10,893 nucleotides of DNA from Quadrisphaera sp. (GCA_029258695.1 JARIBR010000001.1:1-10893); one strand, 5' to 3'. Counted from the stretch's first letter, positions 1 through 6,390 are shown. Notes: generated by a model not told the origin, from the sequence alone. Translations and numbers: made by a program.

Positions 1-1
1 G

Positions 2-148
2 GACATCGTGGGGCTGAACATCCCCACCGGCATCCCGCTGCGCTACGACCTCGACGAGGACCTCGCCCCGCTCACCCCGGGCGGGACCTACCTCGACCCG
101 GACGCCGCGGCCGCCGCGGCGGCCGCCGTGGCGAACCAGGGGCGCTGA
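2..148 (+). CDS. gpmA: Phosphoglycerate mutase, 3' end only (2,3-bisphosphoglycerate-dependent)
   Basis: This is the last 48 codons of a gene that begins before the window; the stop TGA is at 146-148. The visible protein opens with [20 protein letters not shown] and ends AVANQGR. That matches the C-terminus of the cofactor-dependent phosphoglycerate mutase family, where LNIPTG(V/I)PL and the closing VANQGK/R are typical. The enzyme interconverts 3- and 2-phosphoglycerate in glycolysis and gluconeogenesis in the cytosol. The catalytic histidines lie upstream and are not visible. An eight-alanine run precedes the end, as expected of GC-rich coding. In mycobacteria gpm1 lies next to senX3-regX3, and here it is likewise close to a SenX3/RegX3-type system, but with phoU between them. 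Confidence 0.93.
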   Translation, partial: DIVGLNIPTGIPLRYDLDEDLAPLTPGGTYLDPDAAAAAAAAVANQGR

Positions 149-204
149 GCCTCCCGGGCGACGGCGCTGCGCAGGGCGCGGCGCCCCCGTCCCGGGCGCG
201 AGGC
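149..204. terminator. Possible weak terminator between convergent gpmA and phoU
   Basis: The 79-nt gap between the two convergent stops can fold imperfectly. GCCTC (149-153) faces GAGGC (200-204), two CCCGGG blocks lie at 153-158 and 191-196, and GGCGC (163-167) pairs with GCGCC (181-185). There is no U-tract and the stem has bulges. The position suits a bidirectional terminator, but the structure could be a by-product of the high GC content. Confidence 0.3.
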
Positions 205-227
205 GTCGGGGCGGTCTGCGTGAGCGC

Positions 228-920
228 TCAGCCCGGCAGGCCCGCGGGGGCCAGCGGGGGGCCGGCGGTCGCGTCACCGGGCCCGTAGTCCCCGGTGACG
301 AGGAAGTTCACGCGGCGGGCCAGCGAGATGGCGTGGTCGCCGAAGCGCTCGAAGTAGCGGCTGGCCAGCGTGACGTCCGCGGTGGTCTCCCCCGGCTGCC
401 TCCACTCGGGGGCGCACACGGTGAGGAAGACCTGGCGGTGGAGGGCGTCGAGGGCGTCGTCGTCGCGCTCCAGCTCGGCGGCGAGCTCGAGGTCGCGGGT
501 GGCGATCACCTGGCCCGCCTTGACCGCGACCCGCTCGGCGATGTCGCCCATCTGCGCGAACGTGGGCGCCAGCTGCTCCGGGACGGCGTGGTGGGGGTAG
601 CGCAGCCGCGCGAGGGCGGCGATGTGACGGGCGAGGTCGCCCATGCGCTCCAGCGAGCTGCTCATCCGCAGCGCGGCGACCACCACCCGCAGGTCGGTCG
701 CGACGGGGGACTGGCGGGCGAGGATCTGCACGGCGCGCTCGTCGAGGTCGCGCTGCGCGTCGTCGACCTGCGCGTCGCCGGCGATGACCGATTCCGCCAG
801 GCGCAGGTCCGCGTGCAGCAGGGCGTGGCTGGCGCTGCCCATGGCGGTGCCCACGAGCGCGGTCATGGACTGCAGGCGGTCAGCGAGCTGGTCCAGCTCG
901 TGGTGGAAGACGTCGCGCAC
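228..920 (-). CDS. phoU: Phosphate-signalling regulator PhoU
   Basis: A 230-residue protein, close to the usual PhoU length (about 220-240). It shows the two repeated PhoU three-helix domains. Each carries the E/D-rich metal-binding motif: LERMGDLA at about residues 90-97 and FERFGDHA at about 190-197. PhoU is a cytosolic peripheral protein that links the Pst phosphate transporter to the PhoR kinase and keeps the Pho response off when phosphate is plentiful. The start is GTG (918-920), preceded by a GGAG Shine-Dalgarno (SD) sequence 6 nt upstream. The gene is divergent from phoR-phoP, as in Streptomyces. The intervening 176 nt contain a PHO-box-like repeat whose units read toward phoU. No pst genes are visible here. 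The last 20 residues are a Gly/Pro/Ala tail outside the domain. Confidence 0.95.
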   Translation of the reverse strand: MRDVFHHELDQLADRLQSMTALVGTAMGSASHALLHADLRLAESVIAGDAQVDDAQRDLDERAVQILARQSPVATDLRVVVAALRMSSSLERMGDLARHIAALARLRYPHHAVPEQLAPTFAQMGDIAERVAVKAGQVIATRDLELAAELERDDDALDALHRQVFLTVCAPEWRQPGETTADVTLASRYFERFGDHAISLARRVNFLVTGDYGPGDATAGPPLAPAGLPG

Positions 921-990
921 GGGGATCTCCTCTGGGTCGTCGCTGCCTGCGTGCTCGGGCGGACACCGGTTCGACCCTCATGATGCGCCC

Positions 991-1035
991 CGCAGGTGAA
1001 CGAGCCCACCGTTCCCGGGTGAACGGCAGGCGAAC
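991..1035 (-). promoter_or_regulatory. PHO-box-like direct repeats (probable PhoP binding site)
   Basis: Read on the minus strand there are three GTTC(A/G)CC units. GTTCGCCTGCC spans 1035-1025, GTTCACCCGGG spans 1024-1014, and GTTCACCTGCG spans 1001-991. The first two are exactly 11 nt apart; the third follows after one degenerate unit (1013-1003) and one extra base. Streptomyces PhoP is known to bind tandem 11-nt direct repeats beginning GTTCA(C)C, including in the phoU/phoRP intergenic region. The location between divergent phoU and phoR fits autoregulation. A further plus-strand GTTCGACC lies at 969-976. Protein binding is inferred, not shown. Confidence 0.7.
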
Positions 1036-1083
1036 TCCGGCCCTGCGCCACCACGGCGGGCTCGGCCGCGCGGCGCGCGGGCC

Positions 1084-1089
1084 TAGATT
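1084..1089 (+). promoter_or_regulatory. -10 element of phoR, leaderless type
   Basis: TAGATT fits the actinobacterial TANNNT -10 consensus. It ends 7 nt before the in-frame GTG at 1097, so transcription would begin at or next to the start codon. No convincing -35 hexamer is seen, and no Shine-Dalgarno precedes the GTG. The same ten bases, TAGATTGCTC, recur at the carD promoter. Confidence 0.65.
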
Positions 1090-1096
1090 GCTCGTC

Positions 1097-2344
1097 GTGG
1101 ACCTGGCCGTGCTCGTCGCGGTGCTGCTCGCGGCAGCACTGGGCGCCCTCGTCGCGCTGCTCGCCCGCGGTGTCCTCGGCTCGGGCTCCCTCCGGGGGCG
1201 GCGGGCCGGTGACCACCCGTCGTCCGCGCTCCCGGGCGCCCCCGACGTGCCCGACGCGGTGGCCGAGGTGCTCGCCCTCGTCGGTGGTCCTGCCGTCGTC
1301 CTCGACGTCGCGGACGAGGTGGTGCGGGCCTCGCCGGCGGCCCACGCCATGGGCCTGATCCGCGGCAGCGGCCTGGCCCACCCCGAGACCCTCGCCCTGG
1401 TGCGAGCCGCCCGGCGCGACGGCGCCACCCACGAGAGCCGCCTGCTGCTGCGCCGCGGGCGCACGCCCGACGCCCGCCCGTCGGTGCTCTCCGCGCGGGT
1501 GGCCCCGCTGGGGACGCTGCACGTGCTGCTCCTGGCGACCGACCACACGGAATCGGTGCGCGTCGAGGAGGTCCGCCGGGACTTCATCGTCAACGTCAGC
1601 CACGAGCTCAAGACGCCCGTGGGCGCGCTGGGCCTGCTCTCCGAGGCGATCGAGAGCGCCGCCGACGACCCGGTGGCCGTGCGCCGGTTCGCCTCCCGCG
1701 CGAACCGGGAGGCGCGACGCCTGGACGAGCTGGTCCGCGACATCGTCGAGCTCTCCAAGGTGCAGGTCGACGACCCCGTCGTGGGCGCCTCCAGGGTCGA
1801 CCTCACCGGCGTGCTCGAGGAGGCGGTGGACCGTTGCCGGCTCGTCGCCGAGGACCGCGGCGTGGTCCTCGACCTCACCGTCGACCCCGACGAGGTGGCC
1901 GCGGCGCAGGTGGTGGGGGACGCCGACCAGCTGGCGTCCGCCGTGACGAACCTCGTCGACAACGCCGTGCGCTACTCCGACCCCGGGACGCGGGTGGCCA
2001 TCGGCCTCCAGCGCGAGGGGGCCAGCGTGGAGGTCCTCGTGACCGACCAGGGCCCCGGCATCCCCGAGGCCGAGCAGGAGCGCGTGTTCGAGCGGTTCTA
2101 CCGCGTGGACCCGGCGCGCTCGCGCGCCACCGGCGGCACGGGCCTCGGGCTGGCCATCGTCAAGCACGTCGCGGCCGGGCACGGCGGGGAGGTCTCGCTG
2201 TGGAGCCAGGTGGGGCAGGGGTCGACCTTCGGCATCCGCCTCCCGGACCGCGCGGGCGTGCGGGAGACCGCGGGTCTGGTCGTCGCGGCCGATCGCGACC
2301 GCGGTGACGCCGCGGACGGCGAGCGCGTCGGGGCGAGCCCGTGA
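1097..2344 (+). CDS. phoR: Phosphate-sensing histidine kinase PhoR (SenX3 type)
   Basis: A 415-residue sensor kinase, close to mycobacterial SenX3 (about 410). I start it at GTG 1097, because a TAGATT -10 lies 7 nt upstream and the protein then opens directly with its only transmembrane helix (residues 1-24). The open frame back to 980 crosses the PHO box and promoter. Residues about 50-150 are a PAS-like cytosolic region. The dimerisation and phosphoacceptor motif NVSHELKTP places the phosphorylated His at about 169. The ATP-binding domain has its N-box around N285/N289, DQGPG at about 317-321 and GGTGLGL at about 346-352. It autophosphorylates and passes phosphate to PhoP. No extracytoplasmic sensor loop exists, so input probably comes via PhoU and the transporter. 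The stop overlaps the phoP start (GTGA). The senX3 name would serve equally well. Confidence 0.95.
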   Translation: MDLAVLVAVLLAAALGALVALLARGVLGSGSLRGRRAGDHPSSALPGAPDVPDAVAEVLALVGGPAVVLDVADEVVRASPAAHAMGLIRGSGLAHPETLALVRAARRDGATHESRLLLRRGRTPDARPSVLSARVAPLGTLHVLLLATDHTESVRVEEVRRDFIVNVSHELKTPVGALGLLSEAIESAADDPVAVRRFASRANREARRLDELVRDIVELSKVQVDDPVVGASRVDLTGVLEEAVDRCRLVAEDRGVVLDLTVDPDEVAAAQVVGDADQLASAVTNLVDNAVRYSDPGTRVAIGLQREGASVEVLVTDQGPGIPEAEQERVFERFYRVDPARSRATGGTGLGLAIVKHVAAGHGGEVSLWSQVGQGSTFGIRLPDRAGVRETAGLVVAADRDRGDAADGERVGASP

Positions 2345-3033
2345 CCCGCATCCTCCTCGTCGAGGACGAGGAGTCCCTCTCCGACCCGCTGGCGTGGTTG
2401 CTCGGCCGGGAGGGCTACGAGGTGGAGGTCGTCGGTGACGGACCGTCGGCCCTCACCGCGTTCCACCGCTCCGGCGCCGACCTCGTGCTGCTGGACGTCA
2501 TGCTTCCCGGGCTGCCCGGGACGGACGTCCTCCGAGCCCTGCGGACCACGAGCTCGGTGCCCGTCATCATGCTGAGCGCGAGGGACAGCGAGGCCGACAA
2601 GGTCGTGGGGCTCGAGCTCGGCGCCGACGACTACGTGACCAAGCCGTACTCCGCCGCCGAGCTCATGGCCCGCGTGCGGGCGGTCCTGCGCCGCCGCGGG
2701 CCCGAGACGAACGGTGACGCCGGACCGGCCGACGTCCTCGTCGCGGGCGGCCTGCGCATGGACGTCGACCGTCACACCGTCAGCCTGCGGAGTGAGGCGC
2801 TGCGCCTGCCCCTCAAGGAGTTCGAGCTGCTGGAGATCCTCCTGCGCCACGCCGGCCGGGTGCTCACGCGCGCCCAGCTCATCGACCGGGTGTGGGGCAG
2901 CGACTACGTGGGCGACACGAAGACCCTCGACGTCCACGTCAAGCGGTTGCGCGCCAAGATCGAGGACGACCCCGCCCACCCCGACCTCCTGGTGACGGTG
3001 CGAGGGCTCGGGTACAAGCTCGAGAACCGCTGA
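2341..3033 (+). CDS. phoP: Phosphate response regulator PhoP (RegX3 type, OmpR/PhoB family)
   Basis: A 230-residue OmpR/PhoB-family regulator. The receiver domain (residues 1-118) has the acidic pocket E8/D9, phosphoacceptor D52 (in LLDVMLPG), S79 and K101. The winged-helix DNA-binding domain (about 131-228) ends with the family's typical TVRGLGYKLE. It starts at GTG 2341, overlapping the phoR stop by 4 nt, so the two are translationally coupled and made together. When phosphorylated it should bind PHO boxes and activate phosphate-scavenging genes. The repeat at 991-1035 makes phoU and its own operon likely targets. It converges with the lipoprotein gene downstream. I use phoP because of the divergent phoU arrangement; regX3 is the mycobacterial name. 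Confidence 0.95.
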   Translation: MTRILLVEDEESLSDPLAWLLGREGYEVEVVGDGPSALTAFHRSGADLVLLDVMLPGLPGTDVLRALRTTSSVPVIMLSARDSEADKVVGLELGADDYVTKPYSAAELMARVRAVLRRRGPETNGDAGPADVLVAGGLRMDVDRHTVSLRSEALRLPLKEFELLEILLRHAGRVLTRAQLIDRVWGSDYVGDTKTLDVHVKRLRAKIEDDPAHPDLLVTVRGLGYKLENR

Positions 3034-3053
3034 CGGCGACGGCCTCGAGCGAC

Positions 3054-3069
3054 GTCGCCCGCGGGCGAC
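3054..3069. terminator. Possible short terminator hairpin between phoP and the lipoprotein gene
   Basis: The 66-nt convergent gap holds a perfect 16-nt palindrome, GTCGCCCGCGGGCGAC. It can form a 6-bp stem with a 4-nt loop. Imperfect flanking complementarity (CTCG 3044-3047 with CGAG 3072-3075) could lengthen it. There is no U-tract, so termination is a positional inference only. Confidence 0.3.
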
Positions 3070-3099
3070 CACGAGCGGCGGCGGGTGGTGCCCGGCGGT

Positions 3100-3663
3100 T
3101 CAGGTGGTCGGGATCTCGTCGACGTAGGGCGCGTAGCGGTCGAACGTGCCGTCCTGGACGGGGGCGACCGTCTCGCGGCTGCTCCCCTCGCTCGTGGAGA
3201 AGGTCATCGGCACGTTGAAGCCGGGACCCTGGGGGACGGACTCCACGACGATGCGCTCCGAGCCGGGCTCCACGCCACCGATGGCCACGGTCTGGTTCCC
3301 GGGGACCTCCAGCTCCTCGTCGAGCCCGGCACCGGTGATGGTCACCGACACCGGGTCGGAGGCGCTGTTGGTCACCCTGGCGATCAGCACGCCCGGGTCG
3401 TCCTCCTCGCGGGTGATGATCATCAGGGACGACACCGCGACGAACGGACCGAGGTCGAAGCTCATGCCGTCACCCGGCACCATCGACCGGTTGGTGTCCT
3501 GGGGGGCCACGTAGGTGCACGCGCTCACCAGGGCGACCGCGGCCAGGGGTACGGCCGCGCGCAGCGATCGGCGCCACGCTCGGCCCACGACCGGGGCCCC
3601 GCGTCCCCGCGTGCCCGCGTGCCCGCGGGGATCGGCCTGCGACGACGATGCTGAGGTGGCCAT
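3100..3663 (-). CDS. lpqE: LpqE-like lipoprotein
   Basis: A 187-residue predicted lipoprotein. A basic stretch (about residues 28-35) and a hydrophobic core lead to the lipobox LVSAC, with the lipidated Cys at about 49; the mature part would be tethered outside the membrane. The mature protein is rich in Thr/Ser/Val and looks beta-rich; its function is unknown. The LpqE assignment rests on context, length and architecture: in Mycobacterium tuberculosis lpqE (Rv3584, about 182 residues) is divergent from carD, as here. The ATG at 3663 is preceded by a TAGGGT -10 six nt upstream, which supports this start even though it makes a long signal peptide. An alternative GTG at codon 26 (3586-3588) would give a standard 23-residue one. 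Residues about 12-22 are encoded by an 8-nt tandem repeat. Confidence 0.78.
   Translation of the reverse strand: MATSASSSQADPRGHAGTRGRGAPVVGRAWRRSLRAAVPLAAVALVSACTYVAPQDTNRSMVPGDGMSFDLGPFVAVSSLMIITREEDDPGVLIARVTNSASDPVSVTITGAGLDEELEVPGNQTVAIGGVEPGSERIVVESVPQGPGFNVPMTFSTSEGSSRETVAPVQDGTFDRYAPYVDEIPTT
3597..3628. repeat. Four tandem copies of an 8-nt unit inside the start of lpqE
   Basis: On the plus strand the units are CCCCGCGT, CCCCGCGT, GCCCGCGT and GCCCGCGG, contiguous and differing only at the first or last base. They encode residues about 12-22 of the lipoprotein. The unit length is not a multiple of three, so gain or loss of one copy would shift the reading frame. Confidence 0.8.
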
Positions 3664-3669
3664 CGGCGC

Positions 3670-3675
3670 ACCCTA
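3670..3675 (-). promoter_or_regulatory. -10 element of lpqE, leaderless type
   Basis: On the minus strand TAGGGT is followed by 6 nt (GCGCCG) and then the ATG at 3663-3661. No Shine-Dalgarno is present. This spacing predicts a transcript starting at the ATG. Confidence 0.55.
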
Positions 3676-3735
3676 CCGGGGTGGTGGTGGCCCCGTGCAG
3701 GCTCGCTGGCGGCGAGGCGGCGGACCGCTGCGTGA

Positions 3736-3741
3736 TAGATT
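3736..3741 (+). promoter_or_regulatory. -10 element of the carD-ispD-ispF operon
   Basis: TAGATT lies 25 nt before the carD ATG. It predicts a short leader of about 19 nt that contains a good Shine-Dalgarno (GAGGAG, 3754-3759, 7 nt before the ATG). Unlike its neighbours, this gene therefore appears to have a conventional leader. No clear -35 is seen. Confidence 0.6.
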
Positions 3742-3766
3742 GCTCACGGTCGAGAGGAGTTCGCCG

Positions 3767-4249
3767 ATGGCGTTCGAGGTCGGAGAAACCGTCGTCTACC
3801 CGCACCACGGGGCGGCGCTGATCGAGGAGATCAGGAATCGCACCGTCCGCGGTGAGGAAAAGATGTACCTGCGTCTGCGGGTCGCCCAGGGCGACCTGAC
3901 GATCGAGGTCCCGGCGGAGAACTGCGACCTCGTGGGCGTCCGCGACGTGGTGGACGCCGCCGGTGTGGAGAGGGTGCTCGGGGTGCTGCGCCAGCCGTAC
4001 ACCGAGGAGCCCACCAACTGGTCGCGGCGGTACAAGGCCAACCTCGAGAAGCTCGCGTCCGGTGACGTCATCAAGGTCTCCGAGGTGGTCCGCGACCTCT
4101 ACCGCAGGGACCAGGACCGTGGGTTGTCCGCCGGGGAGAAGCGCATGCTCTCCAAGGCCCGGCAGATCCTCACCTCCGAGCTCGCGCTCGCGGAGAAGAC
4201 CGACGAGTCGCGCGCCGAGGCCATGCTCGACGAGGTCCTGGCCAGCTGA
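3767..4249 (+). CDS. carD: RNA polymerase-binding transcription factor CarD
   Basis: A 160-residue protein that aligns without gaps, from the first residue, with the mycobacterial CarD I recall (162 aa). Residues 1-55 form the Tudor-like RNA-polymerase-interaction domain (opening [18 protein letters not shown]). The helical C-terminal part contains the near-invariant [20 protein letters not shown], with W85, which wedges into the upstream edge of the promoter bubble, and K90. CarD binds the polymerase beta subunit and stabilises open complexes, especially at rRNA and housekeeping promoters. R25 is kept, but position 47, Arg in the mycobacterial protein, is Glu here (LTIEVPAEN). The start ATG has a GAGGAG Shine-Dalgarno. 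The stop overlaps the putative CTG start of ispD, and the divergent lpqE matches the mycobacterial locus. Confidence 0.96.
   Translation: MAFEVGETVVYPHHGAALIEEIRNRTVRGEEKMYLRLRVAQGDLTIEVPAENCDLVGVRDVVDAAGVERVLGVLRQPYTEEPTNWSRRYKANLEKLASGDVIKVSEVVRDLYRRDQDRGLSAGEKRMLSKARQILTSELALAEKTDESRAEAMLDEVLAS
4232..4236 (+). promoter_or_regulatory. Ribosome binding site supporting a CTG start for ispD
   Basis: GAGGT lies inside the last carD codons, 9 nt before the CTG at 4246-4248. It is the only SD-like sequence suitably placed ahead of the conserved IspD N-terminus. It decides the start only in combination with the CTGA overlap. Confidence 0.4.
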
Positions 4250-5067
4250 CGAGCCGGCCGAGCCCCCGCTCGACGGGGTCCCCGCGCGCCGGCCGCGTCG
4301 CCTGCGTCGTCGTCGCCGCCGGCGCGGGGGTCCGTCTGGGGGCAGGTGTCCCCAAGGCGTTCGTGGTCCTCGAGGGGCGCAGCCTGCTCCAGCATGCCGT
4401 GGTGCGCGTCCGTGCCTCAGGCGTCGTGGACGAGGTGGTGGTGGTGGTCCCTCGCGAGCGTGCCGCGATGGTCGACCGCGACCTGGACGAGATCCTCGAC
4501 GTCACGGCTGAGGCCGGTGGGACCGCGATGACGGTCGTCACCGGCGGGGCCACCCGCCAGGAGTCCGTGGCGGCGGGCCTGCACGCCCTGACCCCGTCGG
4601 TGGACGTGGTCCTCGTGCACGACGCCGCACGGGCGCTGACCCCACCGGAGACCTTCGCGCGGGTGGTGGGCGCGGTGCGGTCCGGGCACGACGTGGTGGT
4701 CCCCGTGGTGGACCTCCACGACACCGTGCGCGCCGTCGACGCTGCGGACGCCAGCGGGGGCGAGCCCGCCAGCGCCGTCGTGGACCGCTCCACGCTGCGG
4801 GCCGTCCAGACGCCCCAGGGATTTCGTCGCGACGTCCTCGACGGTGCCCACGCCGCACCGCAGGGGGGCGGTCCCGCGGCGACCGACGACGCCACCCTCG
4901 CCGAGCGCGCGGGTCACCGCGTGGTGATGGTCGACGGCTCCCCGGAGGCCTTCAAGGTGACCCGGCCCGTGGACCTGCTGCTGGCCGGCGCTCTGCTCGT
5001 CGCCGCGCCGGACGTCGCCGCCCTGCTCGCCGCCGGCCCGGACGATGCCGCGCGGGGTCCGTCGTGA
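4246..5067 (+). CDS. ispD: 2-C-methyl-D-erythritol 4-phosphate cytidylyltransferase IspD
   Basis: IspD joins CTP to methylerythritol phosphate, the third step of the MEP isoprenoid pathway, in the cytosol. From CTG 4246 the protein has 273 residues (usual length about 230-240). The CTP-binding loop [14 protein letters not shown] spans about 24-37 (R30 and K37 equivalent to E. coli R20 and K27). RQESVAAG follows at about 104-111, VHDAAR at about 124-129, the [14 protein letters not shown] region at about 180-193, and FKVTRPVD with its catalytic-site Lys at about 237. The frame holds no ATG, GTG or TTG between the carD stop and the GTG at 4363, and starting at 4363 would delete the CTP loop. 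The CTG overlaps the carD stop as CTGA, implying translational coupling. The family is certain; the exact start is not. The first 15 residues and the last 25 are non-conserved. Confidence 0.85.
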   Translation: MTSRPSPRSTGSPRAGRVACVVVAAGAGVRLGAGVPKAFVVLEGRSLLQHAVVRVRASGVVDEVVVVVPRERAAMVDRDLDEILDVTAEAGGTAMTVVTGGATRQESVAAGLHALTPSVDVVLVHDAARALTPPETFARVVGAVRSGHDVVVPVVDLHDTVRAVDAADASGGEPASAVVDRSTLRAVQTPQGFRRDVLDGAHAAPQGGGPAATDDATLAERAGHRVVMVDGSPEAFKVTRPVDLLLAGALLVAAPDVAALLAAGPDDAARGPS

Positions 5068-5564
5068 CGGCCGGTCGGCCTCCCGCGGTGCCGCTCGTCG
5101 GGGTCGGCGTGGACGTCCACCCCTTCGACGACGACCCGGCCAGGCCGCTGTGGGTCGCCGGGTTGCGCTGGCCCGGCGAGGGGCCGGGTCTGAGCGGTCA
5201 CTCCGACGGCGACGTGGTCGCGCACGCCGCGTGCGACGCCCTGTTCTCCGCCGCGGGGGTCGGGGACCTCGGGGAGCACTTCGGCACCTCGCGGCCGCGG
5301 TGGGCCGGGGCCCCGGGAGCGGTGCTCCTCGCGGAGGCCGCCCGGCTGGTGCGCGCCGCGGGGTACGAGCCGGGCAACGTCTCCGTCCAGGTCGTCGGCG
5401 TGCGCCCCCGGGTGGGGCGGCGCCGCGCCGAGGCCCAGGCGGTGCTGAGCGAGGCCTGCGGCGCCCCGGTGCGCGTGGCGGGGACCACCACCGACGGCCT
5501 GGGGCTGACCGGGCGCGGCGAAGGTCTGGCCGCCGTCGCCACCGCCCTCGTCGTCCCCCGGTGA
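5064..5564 (+). CDS. ispF: 2-C-methyl-D-erythritol 2,4-cyclodiphosphate synthase IspF
   Basis: A 166-residue IspF (E. coli 159). It cyclises CDP-methylerythritol 2-phosphate with release of CMP, two steps after IspD. The metal-binding GVGVDVHPF gives D17 and H19, and the third ligand is H54 in [19 protein letters not shown] (with D68) and the C-terminal [14 protein letters not shown] signature are intact. The enzyme normally works as a homotrimer with active sites between subunits. The start GTG at 5064 overlaps the ispD stop by 4 nt (GTGA), so both are translated in a coupled way. IspD and IspF are separate proteins here, not the bifunctional fusion seen in some bacteria. A strong hairpin 37 nt downstream ends the operon. 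Confidence 0.96.
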   Translation: MTAGRPPAVPLVGVGVDVHPFDDDPARPLWVAGLRWPGEGPGLSGHSDGDVVAHAACDALFSAAGVGDLGEHFGTSRPRWAGAPGAVLLAEAARLVRAAGYEPGNVSVQVVGVRPRVGRRRAEAQAVLSEACGAPVRVAGTTTDGLGLTGRGEGLAAVATALVVPR

Positions 5565-5601
5565 CCGGCCGTTGACGATCGGCGCACGAAGACCCCCCGG
5601 G

Positions 5602-5649
5602 CGGACGAAGACCCCGCCACCCGAGACGGGGTGGCGGGGTCTTCGTCCG
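5602..5649. terminator. Strong bidirectional terminator between ispF and sodA
   Basis: A perfect 21-bp stem is formed by 5602-5622 and 5629-5649 around a 6-nt loop (5623-5628). It sits exactly between convergent ispF and sodA, 11 nt after the sodA stop. There is no U-run on either strand, as is common for actinobacterial terminators. The arm segment ACGAAGACCCC (5605-5615) also occurs as a direct repeat at 5586-5596. Confidence 0.85.
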
Positions 5650-5660
5650 TGCTGGCCGGG

Positions 5661-6275
5661 TCAGCCGATGAGCGAGCCGGCCTTCTGCGCGGTCGCCAGG
5701 CGGGAGGCGACGTCCTCCCAGTTGACGATGTTCCAGAACGCCTTGATGTAGTCGGCGCGCACGTTCAGGTAGTCCAGGTAGTACGCGTGCTCCCACACGT
5801 CGAGCATGAGCAGCGGCACCAGTCCCAGGGGCAGGTTGCCCTGCTGGTCGTAGAGCTGCACGGTGACGAGCTTGCTGCCCAGCGTGTCGAAGGCCAGCAC
5901 GCCCCACCCGGAGCCCTGCACGCCCGCGGCGACGGCGGTGAACTGAGCCTTGAACTTGTCGAGGCCGCCGAACTGGTCGTCGAGGGCGGAGGAGAGCTCA
6001 CCGGTCGGCTCACCGCCGTCCGGGGAGAGGTTCTTCCAGAAGACGCTGTGGTTGACGTGACCGCCGAGGTTGAACGCGAGGTTCTTCTCGTGCAGGTTCA
6101 CCGCCGCCATGTCACCGGCGTCGCGGGCCTCGGCCAGCTTCGACAGCGCGGTGTTGGCGCCGGTGACGTACGCCTGGTGGTGCTTGTCGTGGTGGAGCTC
6201 CATGATCTTGCCCGAGATGTGGGGCTCGAGCGCGGAGTAGTCGTAGGGCAGGTCGGGCAGGGTGTACTCAGCCAC
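5661..6275 (-). CDS. sodA: Superoxide dismutase, Mn type (Fe/Mn family)
   Basis: A 204-residue Fe/Mn superoxide dismutase that converts superoxide to oxygen and hydrogen peroxide. Metal ligands are H28 (in MELHHDKHH), H76 ([10 protein letters not shown]), D159 and H163 ([12 protein letters not shown]). The second-shell residue in [10 protein letters not shown] is Gln at 144, where the M. tuberculosis iron enzyme, as I recall it, has His145. Together with the GG at 71-72 this points to manganese use. I start at GTG 6273-6275, giving (M)[12 protein letters not shown] as in mycobacterial SodA, with GGAGGT 6 nt upstream; the open frame runs on to 6566 but those residues are not family-like. There is no signal peptide. 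It is the last minus-strand gene before the convergent terminator and lies 115 nt downstream of the metallo-beta-lactamase gene, probably with its own promoter. Confidence 0.96.
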   Translation of the reverse strand: MAEYTLPDLPYDYSALEPHISGKIMELHHDKHHQAYVTGANTALSKLAEARDAGDMAAVNLHEKNLAFNLGGHVNHSVFWKNLSPDGGEPTGELSSALDDQFGGLDKFKAQFTAVAAGVQGSGWGVLAFDTLGSKLVTVQLYDQQGNLPLGLVPLLMLDVWEHAYYLDYLNVRADYIKAFWNIVNWEDVASRLATAQKAGSLIG

Positions 6276-6312
6276 CGGGATACCTCCAGGAAGGGGTTGA
6301 CGTGATCCCACC

Positions 6313-6341
6313 ACTGTGGCGCCCCGAGCGAGCGAAGGCAA
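6313..6341 (-). promoter_or_regulatory. Possible sodA promoter
   Basis: On the minus strand TTGCCT (6341-6336), a 17-nt spacer and CACAGT (6318-6313) resemble -35 and -10 hexamers. They would give a leader of about 30 nt holding the GGAGGT ribosome site. The -10 is poor. An odd palindrome, CCACTGTGG (6311-6319), overlaps it and could be a small operator or chance. Confidence 0.3.
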
Positions 6342-6390
6342 CCCCCCGGGACGGACAGCGCGCGCCACGACGCGAGCAGGGGAGGGCCCC

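Noticed and set aside
980..1096. Earlier ATG start for PhoR at 980
   Set aside because: The added 39 residues would be encoded by the PHO box and promoter, and would place basic residues ahead of the membrane helix with no family support.
863..2182. Long minus-strand open frame (439 codons) antisense to phoR
   Set aside because: GC-rich coding DNA keeps antisense frames open. The translation is Arg/Gly/His-rich without family motifs, and phoR on the other strand is unambiguous.
3676..3690. GGTGG triplet run between lpqE and carD
   Set aside because: Short and low in information; no evidence for an operator or G-quadruplex function.
4417..5907. Minus-strand frame of 496 codons across ispD, ispF and sodA
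   Set aside because: It crosses three recognised genes and a terminator, and its product is Arg/Pro-rich noise.
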